This document shows, one piece after another, positions 24,261-36,005 of a DNA stretch of 64,000 nt. Below the pieces are notes generated by a model. It made no database searches. It was given only the letters and a program-made list of their open reading frames with translations, and was not told the origin of the DNA. Source of the DNA: Gnetum montanum (taxonomy: Eukaryota > Streptophyta > Gnetopsida > Gnetales > Gnetaceae); assembly GCA_015680685.1 (NCBI GenBank), contig MNCI01004504.1, positions 849,847 to 913,846 of the forward strand. Reading direction: 5' to 3'. The position numbers were made by a program, and so were the translations under genes. The stretch's first letter is position 1, and every line of letters begins with the position of its first letter.

Positions 24261-25259
24261 AATCCTGCATATTAACCATAAGCACATTAAGTGGCACCTA
24301 GGTAAAATAAGTAAATAGTACCAAAATGATATAAAATACTATAGTAACTATGCATGGAATCAGCCAAAACATGCTACTTCATGATCAAAAAATGTGTGAA
24401 TAAGGTCACCAAGGCTAAAAGAGGTAGGTGGAGACAAATAATTTTTAAAAAGGCTAAATAAGGTCAAACAAAGATCAAATGATGGAAACACTTCATGGAA
24501 TGGCGCCAAGTCATGCTCCAATGATAACAAAGGTTAATAATGGGGAAAAAGGTCAAAACAAGTTGAAAAAAACAATGAAACAAGGCCAAACTAGTCAAGA
24601 TGGGAAACATATGGCAAAAAAAGATCAAACATGAACAACTATGGTTACACTCTATCATTTTTAGGCCTTAGCATGCCATGGAACCAGTTTTAGATCTTAG
24701 CGGGCCATATGATGGTTCCATGGTGTCAAATGATGGTAAAGGACGCTCAAATCCCATCATCTAACAATAATCAAAGGCCAAAAAAAGGTCAACAAAGGTC
24801 ATAAGAGAGAGAATAAGGTAGATATGATGAAAATAAAACTAAGTAGAAGTTGAATGAGATCAACTAGTGATCTCAAATTGTCAACCATGCATTGCAATAT
24901 TAAAAAAAGTCAAAACACCATGAAACAAGGTCAAATAAGCTAGGGTGAGATACATGTAGTAAAAGAATATCAATATTAATCAAAAAAGATTAGATTTTGA
25001 CAATTTTAGGCCTTCGCAGGTCATAAGGCTAGTAGTTTTTAGCCTTGGTAGGGCATATGATGGTCAACTAGTGTCAAATGATGATCAAGAAAGGTAAAAG
25101 CCCATCAAATGCTACTAATTGATGGTCAAATAATGTTAACTGAGGTTAAATAGGTTTATATTTTGCTAATTTTAGCCCTTAGTAGGTTATGGCATAGGCC
25201 TACATGGCTAATAGGTGAGCTTAGGCACATGATGAGGTCATTTAGAGGCTATTTAAAAG
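24261..25259. repeat. AAGGTCAAA-rich spacer with TTTTAGGCCTTRGYAGGCCAT minisatellite units
   Basis: Two repeat textures. Degenerate AAGGTCAAA / GGCCAAA words occur at short spacing (24400-24980). ~35-bp units of the form GCTAGTTTTAGGCCTTGGTAGGCCATATGATGG occur near 24655-24720, 24990-25075 and 25150-25200. The same unit family recurs at 34566-34665, 36885-36975, 43608-43650 and 56255-56465, always in this family's spacers. Confidence 0.65.
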
Positions 25260-27400
25260 CAAAACTGACACCTTTTGATGTGACTATACTAGCCTCTCTT
25301 GGTAACTATGCTAGCCAGTGTAGTCAAACCAAGCCCTAGTGTAGTTGGTGGTAGTAGATGGTTTCCCAAGTTTGTTGTGGCTAGTTTTTGGTTCCTGATG
25401 GTCAATATGACTAACACTATGGACTAGCAGTAAAAATTGATTAGTTTTGACATCATTTCTACCCTCCAGAAATTGGAAATGAGGTAAATACTAGTGACTA
25501 CGCTAGGACTATGCTAGTTAGCATTGTCCCAAGCCTACCTTAGCATAGTCCCAAGCCTACCTTAGCATAGTCACATGGAATCTAGCATTTCCATGATTAA
25601 AACAAGGTGAAATTGTAGCTAAGCAATGTCGAACAAGGTTCTAGGTATCTTAAGTAAAATTTTAGATCATTCGAGATGTCAAACCACTAATTTTATCAAT
25701 TCCCAATTCTAACTATGCTAGGACTACATTGGCTAGTGTAGTCATGGCCTATTCCAATGTAGTTAGGGTGAACTCTAGCTTTTTATGGGTTTTTGTAGTT
25801 AATCGACCAGGTTCTTAGGTTTTCAGGGTTACCAGTATTCCTAGCCAAGGTTTTGGTTTAAGATAGTTGAGTCCAAAGGTTGTTTAGGCATTGAAATGAT
25901 CATTTTCTATCTGGACTATGCTAGCTAGCATAGTTGAGCTTAGCCTCAACATAGATGGGATGAATCTGGTGTTTTCAAGATTTAAACAAGATGGATTTGC
26001 AGCTAGGTAAGGCCAATTGAGGTTATGGCTTTCCAATTTAGGTTTTGGACTATTTTGAGTGTCAACTCACCAATCGAATCAACCTTAGACCATGAGTATG
26101 TTGGGACTACACCAGCCAGCATAGTCTAGGCCTACTCCAGTGTATTCACAACATAAAATTTAGATTTTGGTGCAATTCCATGGTTGATAGATTGGGTTTT
26201 CAAGTTCTAGCATCACTAGTGTTGGAAACTAGGGTTTCAGGCTGAAAATGATCAATTTTGGTTATTATTTTGATGTTAATATGATCATAAACCACCAGAC
26301 TACACTGTCTAGCATCACTAGTGTTGGTAACCCATTTGGGATTTTAGAAATGGGACTACACTAGGACTATGTTGGCTAGCATAGTCCCAAGCCTCCTCAA
26401 CATAGTCACCAAATAAAAATGTGATTTGAGTTGTTTCTACTTCATAGTTTATCAATGCAAGGTCATCGCAGGTTCCAAAGAAATTTTGGGGTTAAAATAT
26501 GGTAGTTTGAAGGTTATAATTTGAATTTAGTAATCCACCTTCACCCAACTATGCTTGGACTATGCTGGCTAGTGTAGTTAGGGTCACCCCTAGTGTAGTT
26601 TAAAATGAAAAATAGAATTCAACTAGTTTTTGCTTGGTTATTTGCCATTTCAGGCTTACCAAGAGTTCTTAGAAGGGGTGGTGTTTAAGATATGTTGTTT
26701 CAACTATTATTTTTGGCTTCTAGTATCCATCCCACATCCATCAATGCTGGGACTACACTAGGAATTGTAGCTAAACTTATCCCTAGCATATTCACAAGTT
26801 TTTGATGGAGTTTGACTTGTTCTAGATCAATTATTTATTCTTTTTAGGCCATCAAAGGTTCTAGGGAAAAGTTGAGGTCAATATTTGTTAGTTTGAAGGT
26901 GATATTTGGTTTTGAATTATTACACTCATGTCAAATACACTAGGACTATGTTGGCTAGCATATTTGAGGCCTCCCCTAGCATAGTTGATGCAAGATATAT
27001 GATTTTGATGCTTTTTACCTAGTTTCATGCAATTCCAAGGCTACCAGAGGTTCTGCTTAGGGTTTGGTACATGATGTTGTAATTTTGGAGTCAACTGGGA
27101 GTTTGGTTGATGGTAAAGAACCTATCCCACCTATGACTATGTTGGCTAGCATAGTCATACTGCTAGTCAAGGTAGTTACTTAAAATGGTAAGTTTCGATG
27201 TGGGTTTTGGCCTTCCTCGATGTTTAGTTTCCATCAATGTCAATATCTAGTTTCTCATTTTGGGCATAAGGTTTCATGACATGGATGAATGATTGGGAGG
27301 TGATGTTTTATAGTAATTGGGATTTGGCATCCACTCCAAGGCTTCTAGGTGCTTGAACCCTAGTGTAGTCAGCCTAGGAAGCTAAAAACACAAGTGTGTT
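25260..27400. repeat. ~200-bp tandem array, each unit with a near-palindromic CTATGCTAGCTAGCATAG core
   Basis: Cores occur near 25296, 25515, 25713, 25916, 26098, 26300-26365, 26561, 26745, 26946 and 27126, so the spacing is mostly 180-220 bp. The core at 25916-25933 is a perfect 18-bp palindrome; others are variants such as GACTATGTTGGCTAGCATAGTC. Unit tails share a TTTCAGGCTACCAGRGTTCTAGG-like block and TTTAAGATGTTG. Related GACTAYRYTRGC motifs recur inside the LTRs and leader of B1 and C. Non-coding. It lies between gene X and the second minisatellite of element C. Confidence 0.75.
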
Positions 27401-27449
27401 AGGATTTCCATTGGCTTGCTATAGGGGGCCCACATCCCATCCCCACACC

Positions 27450-29738
27450 TAACATTGGATCATGGATCCTTATGATTTAAGCCTACAATAAAAGAATTCC
27501 TAGCCTTCTTGCTATAGAATTTTAGTATGATGCTATGATCACACTTGTCATCTCATACAGTGGCCTTCATAATGAAAACCTTATTGCCCAAGTCCTCTAG
27601 CTTGATCGTCAAGTTTCTAGAAGATGATCCTAAAACATGCATGAAGGGCAAGGTGCTTGATGGAACCTATACAAGAGGGACTTGTAAGCTATCCAAGATT
27701 TGGAACATGCTTGAGTTCAACTTGTATAATGCCAATAGCACACTACTGGTTGGGCACCACACTCACACATTGTTTCAAAACCCTCCCAACACTATTTACC
27801 ATGTGGAAGGGTAAGCATCATTTTAAGTTTTCATTTTTGGCTATTTTAATTATTGGTTTTATTTGGCTATTTGATTGTAACATTTTTCTTACTTGAATTG
27901 GTATACTTGAAAGTATACAGTGGGTGAAAAGGGTTTCATCAAAAGTGATCAACTCCTACCCTTGGCTCAAACCAAATTGGAGGTTTTTGCCCAAACCCCA
28001 TAGTGAGGCTTGTGGTGGTGGAGCAACTAAGAGGTGACTTGGGAAGGTACACCACACGTTACTCCAATGCCTACCAACTATGTGTAGATAATGGGATAGT
28101 CCATGATTGGTGGGACAAGTTAAATCTTACCTGCATATCCATTAAGATTCCCATGCAACCCTCTTCTAGCAAGAAATGTAAGAGTCATTATTTTTATTTT
28201 TATTTTCATGGTTGCATAGTTATAGGTTGTTAGGCTTTAAGTATCTAAATGGTTTTATTGACTTTAATTGGCTATAAATTTGGTTTTAACTAGTTATAAA
28301 TTTGGTTTTAATTAGATATACTTGTTATAATTTGGTTTTACGTGCATATGCCTAAGCTAATTGGCCTCCCATTGTATTATAGGTGCTAGCACTTCCTTCA
28401 CCATCATGCTAGTCATTTCAAGACGTTCTGAGAAGACTTTAATCCTCAAGTATGGTGAGGTGGATTCAACATAGTAGTGGTTGGCTAGTAGGATACCCGA
28501 AAACATTCAAGCAAACATCGCCAATGTAAGTTTTCTTGATCTCTTTATGGCTCCTAGCCTAACTATCCCTACTTCCGAGATGGTGAACATCATTGACTCC
28601 ATTGACAAAGGAATGAAGAAGTTCATCACCTAGGTTCATGATAAGCTTGTCACCCTGGCCATCAATGAATCTACCTTTAGTAACCACTTTGGCATTCTTC
28701 ATGAAGTCCTAAAGGTTCTCACTAAGGTAGGTAAAGAGGTGCAACACCATGAGGATGTGGAAGAGTGGTTGGGCTCTAGCCATGGTCACAAGGGATTATC
28801 TCCTAACAAATTCAAGGTTAAAAAGGATAGAGAGGCAAATCCCTTATTCAACCCTTGAGGGTTCCTGAAGTTTTCATCGCAGGGAAACATCATGAGGGTT
28901 GAGTCAACATGGATCATCAAGAAGGTCCTTTTGAAGAATGCTCAATTTAACTAGGCTGGTCACTTAGCTTCTAGGCTACATGGTGAGATCCTCAAACTCT
29001 GTGACAACCATACAATGAAATGTCACATGCATTATGCATTCTTTGCAGTATATCAGAGGAGGTTTGTGGAGTTTCTTTGCATTCTTTGCATTATGAAAAA
29101 TGTTTATCCCACCATGTAGGCTCAAAACCAACTAGAGGACATAGGGAGTCAATGACTGTTATCACTAAGGACCTTCGTGGTAGGCATTGTGCTTCCCCTA
29201 ACAACATGGGGATTGAGCCCCAAGTTGAGCATGGGAATGTTAAATGGGCCAACACATTACAAGCTTAAGTTGAAGGTTTAGTTAGAGCCAAACTGAAGAG
29301 GCCCATGGTTGAGGAGTCAACACCAGCAATCAAGCAACCATCCATGATGTCGTTCATGGTTAAACTTCGTCAAGCATGCAATGTGGTCATAGATATGTTT
29401 TACTTTGTTTTATTTTTTTAGTTTTTTGCATTGCTATGTTTTATGTTATAAGGAAATATTTTTATTTAATTTTAAGCAAGATATGATAAGTTATATTATG
29501 TTTTTCTCCTATTGTTCTTGTAGGTAAGCAACAAGAGTTGGCAACTCAAGAAACAATACTAAAGGCAAAACAAAATGCCTAGGGAAGAAGATCCTACAAC
29601 ACCATGAGGATGAAGGATTATCCACTATCCCATTGGATGAATTTAACTCCATATTTAATCCATCATAGCTAGGTGAACCCCCTATCATCATCCTAGATGA
29701 TGCTCTAAGTGCATATGCTCCTTGAGTTCCTTTGTTGT
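27450..29738 (+). pseudogene. Gene X, left part: antisense ORF inside element C
   Basis: Plus-strand exon blocks opposite to the element's own genes. 27545-27810 includes LVGHHTHTLFQNPPNTIYHV, then donor GTAAGC. About 27950-28170 has PTLGSNQIGGFCPNPIVRLV and GRYTTRYSNAYQLCVDNG, then donor GTAAGA. 28383-29400 follows acceptor TATTATAG and has MVNIIDSIDKGMKKFIT, NESTFSNHFGILHEVLKVLT and, after a frameshift, MTVITKDLRGRHCASPNN. 29524-29738 follows acceptor TTCTTGTAG and has LSTIPLDEFNSIFNPS. Introns on the antisense strand survive retrotransposition because the genomic transcript is never spliced there. Stops are mainly TAG at probable Gln codons. B1 interrupts it at 29738 and it resumes in frame at 42012. 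I do not recognise the protein. Confidence 0.65.
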
Positions 29739-31376
29739 TGTAGCACCTGAAAACTTTGGTTACTAGAAAGCCAACAATTCCAGGTGTAACAGCCTAACTT
29801 CAATTCCCAAAGGCCTCTAAAAATAGAATCTGAAGTACCTTGGATGGTCTTGTCGATCACCTAGGAACATAGGAATTGTAAATGGGTGTAAATGAATAAA
29901 ATGAAAAATGCATATCTAATCTAAGAGAAAGCAAAAAATTTTAATTAAAAATAAACTTTCATAAATGAATGAAGTGGTGATTTTTCTTAAAATAATAAAA
30001 ATTTTACAAGAGTAGAGTTTCAAGATGTAAAAGTATGTGCATGGATGCATAATGAGTTGCACAAATGGTGCTTGAAGTCTCGTGAAACTGACAAGTTGTG
30101 TTCTCTAATCAATTGCACAATCCAATTGCTTCCAAGCTCCAATTTTCAAAACTCCTTGCTGGTTCTTAAGCTTAAATTCTCTACATTGATTGAAAAAATG
30201 GTGGAAAATGCTTGACTTTTTGCTACAAGGAAATGCACTAAGAATCTCTAATGCTTAGCCAATTATTAATTTGTCAAAAATTCCTTTCAAACTGTTGGAT
30301 TCTAGTTTAAATAGGTTGTCGGTGTTCAATTTGTTGCTGTAAATTTTATGCCATGATTACCAATAAATTAAAATCATGTGCAGGTGTAGTAGGCTGTAAT
30401 TCCTAGTGTAGTTGACCATTGATGGCAGGTTTTGATATACCAAAGCCATCAAAACCCATCCACATACTAAAAATAGTAAACAAATTTTCATGACTATGTT
30501 GGCTTCACCTTAACTATGCTAGCACATGTGAATACTGCTAAGAATTATTGTGACTACATTGGCCATTGTTGGAAAAATGTTAAACCCAACAACTCCAACA
30601 TTGGCCTTGCAACATCCATGTTGGGTTTTACAGCAACTACATTAGGCGTTGCTGGAAAATGAAAGCCCAACACCATCTACGTTGGGGGTAGGTGGTTCCA
30701 ATGTAGCTTACATTTATACTAAGTTTTGATGCACTTAGGCCACCAAAACCCATCCATGTACTAAAAATAGTAAATAGACTTTTGTGACTATGCTACCCTT
30801 CATCAGAACTATGCTAGCTTTGGAGGACTATGATGGCACTTGCTAGACTCTACTGGATATATGGTGATTACGCTAGCCAAACTACAACTACTAGAAATCC
30901 ATGATGACTACACTAGCCATGTTGCCACCACTAGAAATTGCAACAACCATGTTAGGAAATTACTAGAAAAATGAAAACCCCCAATAACTCCAAAGTTGGG
31001 TGTGTGCAGCTATGTGGGGTTTTGTGGTCACTAAGTTGGGTGTTGTTGGAAAATGAAAATCCAACACCATCTATGCTAAGGGTAGGTGGTTTCAGCGTAG
31101 TTGAGGCTATACCTCTACAAAAACCCATGAAAATGAAAAATTTGGCAATCCCCGGGTACTTTTAGCCTTACCAAGCTCATATATAGACATAATAGCACTT
31201 TTTGCACTTGGGAAGTGAGGCAGTAACAACTTATGAAGCATTTTTCAGCCCTGACAAGTTAAAGTATGTAACATTACAGCTCATGGGCTACTAACCTTAC
31301 ATTGACAATGAATCTGACCTCAAGTTGAATGGTGAAGGTTATAGGTTACAACATGTATTTTCTTGGTGGTGTTTCA
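29739..31376 (-). repeat. 3' LTR of B1
   Basis: Plus-strand ends TGTAGCACCTG and GGTGGTGTTTCA (TG...CA). The minus-strand sequence just before the LTR start (31377-31396) is AACAAAGTGGGGCCAA, a good polypurine tract for plus-strand priming. The inner part contains GACTATGYTRGC motifs related to the 25-27 kb array. Length 1638 bp. Confidence 0.8.
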
Positions 31377-31602
31377 TTGGCCCCACTTTGTTGGTGTTTG
31401 GAGGATGGACCCAAGAGACATCAACAAAAAATTAAAAAAAACACCACTACAAGTCCATCACAATTGTTCCCTCTCCACAGTTGATTCAGTAGTATTGAAC
31501 CAAGCTAAAGAGTGCTTGTGATGATGGGATAAGGTTATGGTGAGATAATAGAGGGTAAAGGTAGTATTTGGCTACAAGAAAATGTTCATGAGGGTTAACC
31601 AT
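31377..31602 (-). other. B1 segment between LTR and A2, including polypurine tract
   Basis: Start of the B1 3' UTR. Contains the polypurine tract (minus strand) and ends with the ACCAT target copy at 31598-31602. No coding frame recognised. Confidence 0.6.
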
Positions 31603-32813
31603 TGATGAGTGGTGAGATACCCCTACACTCAACCTCCTAACGATATCATTGTAAAGAACTCGAGGACAAGTTTTCATTTAGTCATGGGGGTATGATGGGA
31701 CGCGATATCATTAGGAGGGGGAACATCATTTGTTAGAGAACTCGTTATAATGGGTCCATCATCTCCTATTTCGCTAAGGACGTGCGGGACCTCCTTTCCC
31801 TTCAACAATGTATGTTGGCTCTCCTGCCTTGAGTCCCTCATACGTTGTAAAGCTGTAGGATAATAATCCCTTGAGTCAAAATCTACTGCAATGTATTCAA
31901 CATAAAGTTGTGTCTTGTCAATCTGTGCTAGAGCACGAAGAAGCATGTTTGGGGCTGCCTAATCTAGGGGTAACACGATGTTACCTTGCAAATCTCTCCA
32001 TCGCAGCTGTTCGTCTTGATGGAGGATAAAGGTAAAGTTTGGAATATACTCATCAAGATGAGTATAGACTATCTAGTATTGTTGAGGACTTGGCGGATTT
32101 CGGTTATGTGTTTTTGATTACCGATTGTTTCGTGTATGGTCCTTAGGTGGTGATTTGCTCTTATGAGAAGAAGACATTGTTATTTATCGGTGCGCTATTT
32201 ACCGTTATATAAATTTTTCTTTAATTAACCTGAAGGTTCGTTTAGGCTCCCAATGATGTGAGTGANTATCAAGGTGAAGGGTTGAGAAACTAATTACTAA
32301 CTCTAACTAATGAACTAAGTTTAATTTACCTAGCGTCAGCATCCATTCCCACTTACCATACACACCCTGAACTGATGCAACCGTGGCTACCAAACGCTAA
32401 TTGTTGTTGGGATCACCATGCATAATGCATGTGCTCGAAGTGGTCGTACTGAGGCACTTAACTAGGAGAGAAGGGTTGAGAGAAAAAATAGTAAATAATA
32501 AGTAATAAATAACAATAATAAAATCCTATTCCATGCACTGCAAGGTTTATCCAAGAAGCTCGTCTTTATTGCCGTACACAAACTTGTGTTTAGGTACAAT
32601 GTTTGCTTGAATAAAGATCTGTTCACTTTAGGACTCCTATTGCAGGCACATGGAAAATATTCTATCTCTGGAGTGATCAATCTGCCAAAGTTTCCCTACT
32701 ATCTAGCCTAGGATGAGGAAACAAGGGAGAGCTGCCTCTTATTTATAGATATGACAATGCACTACGATATCACGTACGCGATATCGTGGCCCATGCGATA
32801 TCGCGTCCCATCA
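31603..32813 (-). mobile_element. A2: rearranged Athila-like element nested in B1
   Basis: Bounded by ACCAT at 31598-31602 and 32814-32818, with termini TGATGAGTGG and GTCCCATCA. Only about 30 bp of the left (3') LTR remain, followed by a short inverted segment (31633-31718). Then come the 5' part of gag (31720-32177), the leader, and a shortened right LTR (32254-32813) that lacks ~200 bp near its start relative to A1. TATA-like CTATAAATAAGAGG (minus) lies at about 32735-32750. It preserves several CGs and few stops in gag, so it is younger than A1. An ambiguous base (n) is at 32266. Confidence 0.8.
31674..32177 (-). pseudogene. Gag N-terminal part in A2
   Basis: ATG at 32177 starts MSSSHKSKSPPKDHTRNN; then HLDEYIPNFTFILHQDEQLR and WRDLQGNIVLPLD, one TAG, and an open 90-codon stretch starting MLLRALAQIDKTQLYVEYIA (31946-31674). 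A1 has the diverged equivalent from its ATG at 55198 (FTFILHQDEQL conserved). The frame ends when it runs into the inverted segment, so the central Gag domain is missing. Confidence 0.7.
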
Positions 32814-33640
32814 ACCATGATATCCATACATTAACATCATGATTATAGTTATGGAAATGACATTTTAAATGATCAATGAGGTCTTCACACTTTAAGTTTT
32901 GAAGTGTTGGTCACTCGGTAATGTTCTTGAGGAGCCAACACTTTGCACCAAGGCTTCTTTGGCCATTAGGCTCTTCCCTTTGCACATTTGGAGTTGTTGA
33001 TTTGTCTTGTTAGACTTCATCGATCCTTCAGCTTTTTGGCAATTTACTCCCTCCCTCATTTTTTTTAGGGTGAAACCTTCATTGGGTTTCACGGCCAAAG
33101 TCAAATTTAATTTAGTTTTCATGTTGAATGAGATGTGTTACACTCAATGGACTTGATAGTGGATCATGTCAAGGAAGAGGTCACATGATCATAATGCATG
33201 AACGTGGAACATAGGTCATCATTGTTGTTCATAGTAAGGAAGGTTATAATCACACTATGAGGCTGGGCTCAAGGAGTGGCAATGACAATGATGCGAAATA
33301 AGCACTTTTGGTACAATAGAACTACCTAACCAAATCTTACACATCAGGATCATGTGATAACTTGCTATTGTAATGAGTTGCACCTCTGCTATGAAATCTC
33401 AAACTTCATCCCACAAGAACAACTCTAAGAAGACAAGAAAACAAGACAAAGAAAACATGTTGTTACAATATGCTATATAGGGCCACACTAGAATTTATAA
33501 AATTTTGCAATTCATATATTATGCACAAAGAGAGAGAGATAGATAGAGAGAGAGAGAGAGATAGATAGAGAGAGAGATAGAGAGAGAGAGCATGCAGGCT
33601 TGCTTGTTGTAGACCATCAGATTCATCAACATTGGTCATT
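32814..33640 (-). other. 3' UTR of B1
   Basis: Resumes after A2 with the second ACCAT copy and aligns with 19926-20700 of element C. The GA-rich microsatellite at 33529-33590 lies where C has a purine-rich run (TGCAAAAAGAGGTAAAGAAAGG). Confidence 0.6.
33529..33590. repeat. (GA)n/(GATA) microsatellite
   Basis: About 62 bp of AG repeats with interspersed GATAGATAG units, just before the place where pol is missing in B1. Confidence 0.95.
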
Positions 33641-33699
33641 CATTGCAACCTATCAACAATTATAAAAAACACTACCAGCAAACACATGAGTGATGGATA

Positions 33700-34850
33700 T
33701 AATTAGTGCTATGTAATGGCTTTAATGTTGTATTGCAAAGGCTTGATGAGGTCATAAGCAAGCTTAAGTTTTGGTGAGGAGCTTGGTCCTATGTGTTTTC
33801 TCCTCACCATCATGGTCTTAGATGAAAACTTTGACTAAGGAACCCTTTGTAATATCTCTAGCTTTAAGGTTAATGGTAATCAAGCCACCTCAAGGTGTTA
33901 TGACTATATAGTAAAATGGTTTCACACACTTAGGTCAACTTGGTCTAACAACATCACAAGAGGGATCCATTTAGGCTTTAAGGCTAGTCCAATTTTCTCC
34001 CTTATCCTCATGGCTCATTCCTACATGTCAACATAAGCACATCAAGTGACACCTATGTGATAAAATAATGTAAAATACTTTTAGTAGTAATGCATAAATG
34101 AGTCAAAACATACTAAATCAAATTTCAAACAATGTTTAAACATGGTCAATGAAGGTTTAAGGGGTAGGTTACAGCAAACAAGTTGAAACAAAGACTAAAT
34201 GATGTGGAATGGAACCAAATGAAGGCCAAGTGATGATCAAAACCACATCTATTAAAGCCATGCAAGATCAACACATGGTCAACAAGGAGCTATAAAATGT
34301 GGGTTAAGGCAAATAGGGTGAAATAAAGGCTACATAATGTAATACAAGGCCAAATGAAGGTCAAAACTTCATAAAGTGGTATGAAGGAATGTGGTCAAAT
34401 AGGGACAAATGATGCAAAAATGATGAAAATGAGGTGAAATGTCACTAATCGACATGACAATGATAAGTGATAATGTAAACTAAGGTCAATGTCAAAACAT
34501 ACTGGGGAACAAGGTCAAACAAGAAAAAGTAGGCTACATATGATCCAACATGGCAAATTGATGTCACATTTTGCCAATTTTAGGCCTTGGCAAGCTATAG
34601 TTTTGCTAGTTTAAGGCCTTGGTGTCACTAGTTTAAGGCCTTGGTGAGCTAAAGTGGAAGGCCTATTTCACTAGGTAAGGTTACTACGAGGAAAAAGCAA
34701 GGTTAGAGTTCATGAAACATGGTAAAATAAAATTATAATAATGTAAAGATAGGGGTAAAAATAAAGTTAAAATTATTTTAAACATGGTGTGCTAGGTGGA
34801 CCCAAGGCCAAATGGTATTAAATTTAATAAATATTTAATAAGGTTCTTTT
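33700..34850 (-). other. B1 linker remnant and AAGGTCAAA/TTTTAGGCC spacer
   Basis: 33700-34050 corresponds to 23930-24260 in C; 34100-34560 has the same degenerate AAGGTCAAA texture; 34566-34665 carries three units of the TTTTAGGCCTTGG minisatellite. After about 34850 similarity to C stops. Confidence 0.55.
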
Positions 34851-35181
34851 TTGTTCAAAAACAATAACCCTAACTCCAAAAGAATTCTACACTTTGAATT
34901 TCTGGATGTCCATGCTTATAGTTTCTCTAAGCATCAAATTTTTCCCGGCACATAGAAAATGATGGTGTATAAAAACCATAGCATGTATTGAAATGCCATA
35001 TTGACTTGTTTGTTTTTAGTCTTTCAATCGCAACTTTATAACCTTGTTTAAGATATCAGCCATAATACATGAACTCATGAAGTAATCAAACATTCTGTTT
35101 TCAATGAAGCATTTGGAAGCTATATAGTGTTGGACATGTCTGCTAGGGCACGTATAATGGAGCCCAAACCTACTTTCTCTA

Positions 35182-35475
35182 TTAGCTTTTCATGAAGATG
35201 AAGGCATTGGTCATAGGTAGGTCTATCTCTTGCCTGTCTACATCCTTGTTTGCCATCAATACACGATGCATCCCTTTCCAATTTGCTGACTTGCATCATT
35301 CATCCTTGGTTTTGGTTGGGGAATCCTCCAGCATAGATTTCAAAGCCTCTATGTACCAAAATTACCTAACCAGGCACTCAACTTGGTAAGATTTATGCCA
35401 AATTCTAGCAAAAATTACCTCTATGTTCTTAACGTCTTGGAAGCAATCCAGGTGGGAAGATTTTTCTGCAGCCAT
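35182..35475 (-). pseudogene. Candidate two-exon gene fragment
   Basis: ATG at 35475 begins MAAEKSSHLDCFQDVKNIE (19 codons), ending at a GAG/GTAATT donor. A 72-bp intron-like gap (35347-35418) ends at ACATAGAG. The second block (35182-35346) continues in phase with ALKSMLEDSPTKTKDE, one TGA, CKSANWKGMHRVLMANKDVD, and stops with TAA. Exon lengths 57 and 165 keep the frame. It is in the same orientation as B1; an intron would normally be lost through an RNA intermediate, so either it entered as DNA or the intron is illusory. No family recognised. Confidence 0.35.
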
Positions 35476-35630
35476 TGAAATTGAAACTGAAACCAAAATT
35501 GAAAGTCTAGTCTAGTCACACGAACTCAAATTATGTGGACCGACGGCCAAAGTTGGGGCAATCACAAATGACATGAAAGTCATGTCAACAATGAAAGAAA
35601 GAAATGTTTGTATGCTAACACGACTGATAT

Positions 35631-36005
35631 ATGATGGCAATGAAATTAGTAGCAGCAAGGAGAGGAGGATATTATCGTAGTGAAAGCCACCGTAGCAACC
35701 AGAGCCAATGCCATTGCTACACAAGCTATCACACAAACGTGGGTTTGTTTTCGAAGCAAAGCTCCAACTTCTTCCACTTGAAGAAAATTGTGCAATACAT
35801 GGCTTTTGAAAACTATTTAAAACCTCTCAATTGCGATGGAATACGGAATTTTATATTTCTTTCGGAAAGAAAAAATAGTGGGCGTCCTCTTGCAGGGATT
35901 ACATGTAAGCAGCTGAATGAGCTATCGAAACAGGCACAGCATGACACGGCTATGCACAAAGGAAGTTGGGAATATGAAAGTTGGACAAAATTACAGAGCA
36001 TTTAG
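35631..36005 (+). CDS. Uninterrupted 124-codon open frame of unknown origin
   Basis: Starts MMAMKLVAARRGGYYRSESH and ends with WEYESWTKLQSI before TAG. It is the longest open frame in the window not explained by an element gene or its antisense. Mixed composition, several Cys/His, basic N-terminal part (possible organelle-targeting-like texture, speculative). The minus strand here also stays open for 62 codons. It may be chance within a CG-rich island, or a remnant of a captured exon. No domain recognised. Confidence 0.25.
   Translation: MMAMKLVAARRGGYYRSESHRSNQSQCHCYTSYHTNVGLFSKQSSNFFHLKKIVQYMAFENYLKPLNCDGIRNFIFLSERKNSGRPLAGITCKQLNELSKQAQHDTAMHKGSWEYESWTKLQSI

Noticed and set aside
29739-31376. 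Reading this LTR as a solo LTR
   Set aside because: Its two flanks do not share a target repeat; the repeat pairs instead with the right side of the LTR at 40430-42006.
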